7,485 bases of DNA, taken from assembly GCA_029940245.1 (NCBI GenBank), contig JAOZRF010000129.1, forward strand, positions 1 through 7,485. Reading direction: 5' to 3'. Within the stretch, counting starts at the first letter, position 1; each line of letters opens with the position of its first letter. Shown piece after piece: positions 6,045-7,485 of this stretch. The translations under genes and the position numbers were made by a program. Origin of the DNA: Desulfobacula sp. Its GTDB lineage: Bacteria; Desulfobacterota; Desulfobacteria; Desulfobacterales; Desulfobacteraceae. The notes below the pieces were generated by a model. It worked only from the letters and a program-made list of their open reading frames with translations, had not been told where the DNA came from and did no database searches.

Positions 6045-6096
6045 GTATGCAAGGACTTAAGGCCGAAAATTGAGTTTTATAAAAAAAGATGAAGAT

Positions 6097-6537
6097 TTAT
6101 TCCCAGTCAAATTCCCGTGAAGTGACAGTATGTTCCATTCTTTGAATCCGGCGCTCAATATTTTCAAATTTTCTCTTGATTCTCTGGATGGCTGATGACC
6201 TTGAATGGGTATAGGTATTATAAAATTCCTGGTCTTTTTCATTGCTTAAAGGAGAAACAGGTTCCATTTTTATGATCAGACCTGCAACAATATACATTAC
6301 TCCCACGGGCCAGAAACCAGTAAAAAGAAACGAGATCAGGGTAATTATTCTCACCCAGAAAACACTGATATTAAAATAGTCGGAAAGTCCACGACAGACC
6401 CCCATGAAGATACCTCTTCTGGATCGGTAAATCCCTTTGCTTGATGCCAGTGTTTCAAACCTGTCTTTCAGCCCGGTATAATGCCTTTTATATCGTTTGA
6501 AGTTATGGTTTTGTCTATGTCCATAGTGTCGTTTCAT
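6097..6537 (-). CDS. pspC: Phage shock protein C, envelope-stress membrane partner
   Basis: PspC is an inner-membrane protein that with PspB senses envelope stress and recruits or releases PspA. The 146-residue product has a PspC domain at about 36-92, opening with GIYRSRRGIFMGVCRGLSDY (36-55), and a membrane segment at about 62-90 interrupted by a Gly-Phe-Trp-Pro turn. A C-terminal charged helix follows (115-137, IQRIKRKFENIERRIQRMEH), and the ending VTSREFDWE parallels the VTS tail of enterobacterial PspC. Residues 1-22 are an unusual His/Lys/Arg/Tyr-rich leader (11 of 22 basic or His), making the protein longer than the 119 residues of E. coli. The start is supported by AAGGA nine bases upstream and by a 4-bp ATGA overlap with pspB. 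No T-tract hairpin follows the gene. Confidence 0.9.
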   Translation of the reverse strand: MKRHYGHRQNHNFKRYKRHYTGLKDRFETLASSKGIYRSRRGIFMGVCRGLSDYFNISVFWVRIITLISFLFTGFWPVGVMYIVAGLIIKMEPVSPLSNEKDQEFYNTYTHSRSSAIQRIKRKFENIERRIQRMEHTVTSREFDWE

Positions 6538-6785
6538 TTGTTGAAATCCTTTTTTTGGCGCTCAATGAGTATGGTTTCAAGCGCTTCAACCCTTTCTTCC
6601 ATTTTTGACAATCCATGATATATATCCTGGATCATTTTAGTCTCTTCTGCCTGGGTCTGTTTTTCATTTTTTGACAGTCCCCCTGTTTTGGAGGCCCTTA
6701 TAATGCCGATAAATATCAATCCAAGGGTGGCGATGAAGAGTATTACTCCGCCAATGCAGATTCCTACGATAAGTACACCAGTCAT
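6534..6785 (-). CDS. pspB: Phage shock protein B, small membrane protein
   Basis: PspB is a bitopic inner-membrane protein acting with PspC in the stress response and PspA control. Its 83 residues comprise an N-terminal membrane helix (about 3-29), a polar linker (31-48) and a coiled-coil helix MIQDIYHGLSKMEERVEALE (51-70) continuing TILIE. KMEERVEALETIL corresponds closely to the RMRERIQALEAIL segment of E. coli PspB. It lies 37 bases downstream of pspA. GGAG on the minus strand (plus 6796-6799) is placed ten bases before the ATG. The stop overlaps the pspC start, so B and C are translationally coupled. The short size and weak sequence conservation of the family make context important here. 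Confidence 0.88.
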   Translation of the reverse strand: MTGVLIVGICIGGVILFIATLGLIFIGIIRASKTGGLSKNEKQTQAEETKMIQDIYHGLSKMEERVEALETILIERQKKDFNK

Positions 6786-6822
6786 AATATAATTACTCCG
6801 GTTTGGTTAGTCGTTAGATGGT

Positions 6823-7485
6823 TTATGCATCCCTTGTATCATTTTTTTTTGAAGATTGGGAGGACTTTAGTCGATTAAGTTCTGCTTCAATATCGTCATC
6901 TGCCTCCAGACTATTGAATTCTTCTTCAAGTGTAGAGGGTCTGCCATAATTAACAAGATCTGCCTCGGCTTCCATTCTTTCGATGTGATTCTCAAGTTCT
7001 TCAAATTTTTGCATTATCTGGGTACTGTCTGCACGTCGTATTTCTTCTTGTGCTCTTTTTTTGCCACTGGCCCGGATATGTCTTTGAACAAGTAGTCGCT
7101 GTTTCTCCCGCGCGGATTTGAGTTTGGTTTCAAGCTCCTGAATATCATCCCGGTATTGCTCAATAATGATACTCAGTTCAGTTAATTCTATCTCAATTGC
7201 TTCGGTTTTTTGGGTATATCGTCTCTTCTCCTGAAGGGCTTGCCTTGCCAATGCATCTTTTCCCCTTTTTACCGCAAGTTCAGCCTTCTGTCCCCAGAAA
7301 TTTTCTTTTTCCTGGATATCGTCCAGAAGACGTTCAACTTTTTTCTGATTGGCAATGGCATTTGCACAGGAAGATTTGATTTCAATTAATGTGTCTTCCA
7401 TTTCCCGGATCATCAGTTTGATTAATTTTCCCGGATCTTCTGCTTTATCCAGCATGGCACTCATGTTTGATGCGACAATGTCTTT
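6823..7485 (-). CDS. pspA: Phage shock protein A (PspA/IM30 family), N-terminal tip missing
   Basis: PspA is a peripheral membrane protein of the PspA/Vipp1 ESCRT-III-like family that oligomerises on the inner membrane to preserve its integrity. In E. coli it also inhibits the activator PspF. The frame runs to the window edge: the codons before the ATG at 7464 read KDIVASN, the conserved lead into MSAMLDKAEDPGKLIKLMIR, so that ATG is internal. About seven residues, the usual N-terminal amphipathic tip, lie outside. The 220 visible residues are almost entirely helical coiled coil: the hairpin helices cover roughly the first 140 residues, with RRADSTQIMQKFEELENHIE and MEAEADLVNYGRPSTLEEEF further on and the ending SLEADDDIEAELNRLKSS. 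This matches PspA more than plant or cyanobacterial Vipp1, which has an extra tail. It is the first visible gene of the pspABC operon. Its promoter lies beyond the window. Confidence 0.94.
   Translation of the reverse strand, partial: KDIVASNMSAMLDKAEDPGKLIKLMIREMEDTLIEIKSSCANAIANQKKVERLLDDIQEKENFWGQKAELAVKRGKDALARQALQEKRRYTQKTEAIEIELTELSIIIEQYRDDIQELETKLKSAREKQRLLVQRHIRASGKKRAQEEIRRADSTQIMQKFEELENHIERMEAEADLVNYGRPSTLEEEFNSLEADDDIEAELNRLKSSQSSKKNDTRDA

Noticed and set aside
6079..6090. A-run read on the minus strand as a T-tract terminator for the psp operon
   Set aside because: The minus strand has seven Ts here, but no GC-rich stem directly precedes them, so an intrinsic terminator is not supported.
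7197..7379. Plus-strand open frame of 60 codons opposite pspA
   Set aside because: It is antisense to the highly conserved PspA coding sequence and has no ribosome binding site or domain of its own.

Overview
The window looks like chromosomal DNA of a Gram-negative bacterium. An anaerobic deltaproteobacterium (Desulfobacterales-like) is my best guess. It rests on the moderately AT-rich composition, the protein style, and a dipeptide/oligopeptide ABC operon next to azlCD and a pspABC stress operon. No rRNA or other marker gene fixes the taxonomy.

Left block, about 1-4473, plus strand. This is a peptide-type ABC importer in the classical order: end of the family 5 solute-binding protein (cut by the window edge), DppB-type permease, DppC-type permease, DppD-type ATPase and DppF-type ATPase. 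The two permease genes overlap by ATGA and the others are 9-24 bp apart. The binding-protein and permease genes are separated by 131 bp holding two tandem RNA hairpins without T-tracts, which probably set unequal expression of binding protein and transporter core. Both ATPases carry the same C-terminal four-cysteine pattern.

Middle block, about 4474-5953, plus strand. A 33-residue, lysine-rich microprotein gene with a very good ribosome binding site is followed by azlC and azlD, a two-component branched-chain amino acid exporter whose genes overlap by 8 bp. A LysE-family exporter remnant comes next: it keeps the N-terminal quarter and the last membrane helix but has lost the middle. The block may relieve amino acid overload after peptide uptake, though that link is inference.

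5954-6096 separates convergent genes. It holds a 61-nt interrupted palindrome with perfect 13-bp arms (GGGGTCAGGCTTG and its complement), which looks like a dispersed REP- or MITE-type element rather than a normal terminator.

Right block, about 6097-7485, minus strand. pspA (cut at its N terminus by the window edge), pspB and pspC form a phage-shock/envelope-stress operon. PspA is the ESCRT-III-like membrane-remodelling protein, and PspB and PspC are its inner-membrane partners. The operon promoter and any pspF regulator would lie beyond the right edge.

I see no CRISPR array, tRNA, rRNA, phage gene or obviously new defence system. The most unusual items are the lysine-rich microprotein, the internally deleted lysE, the palindrome and the operon-internal hairpins.
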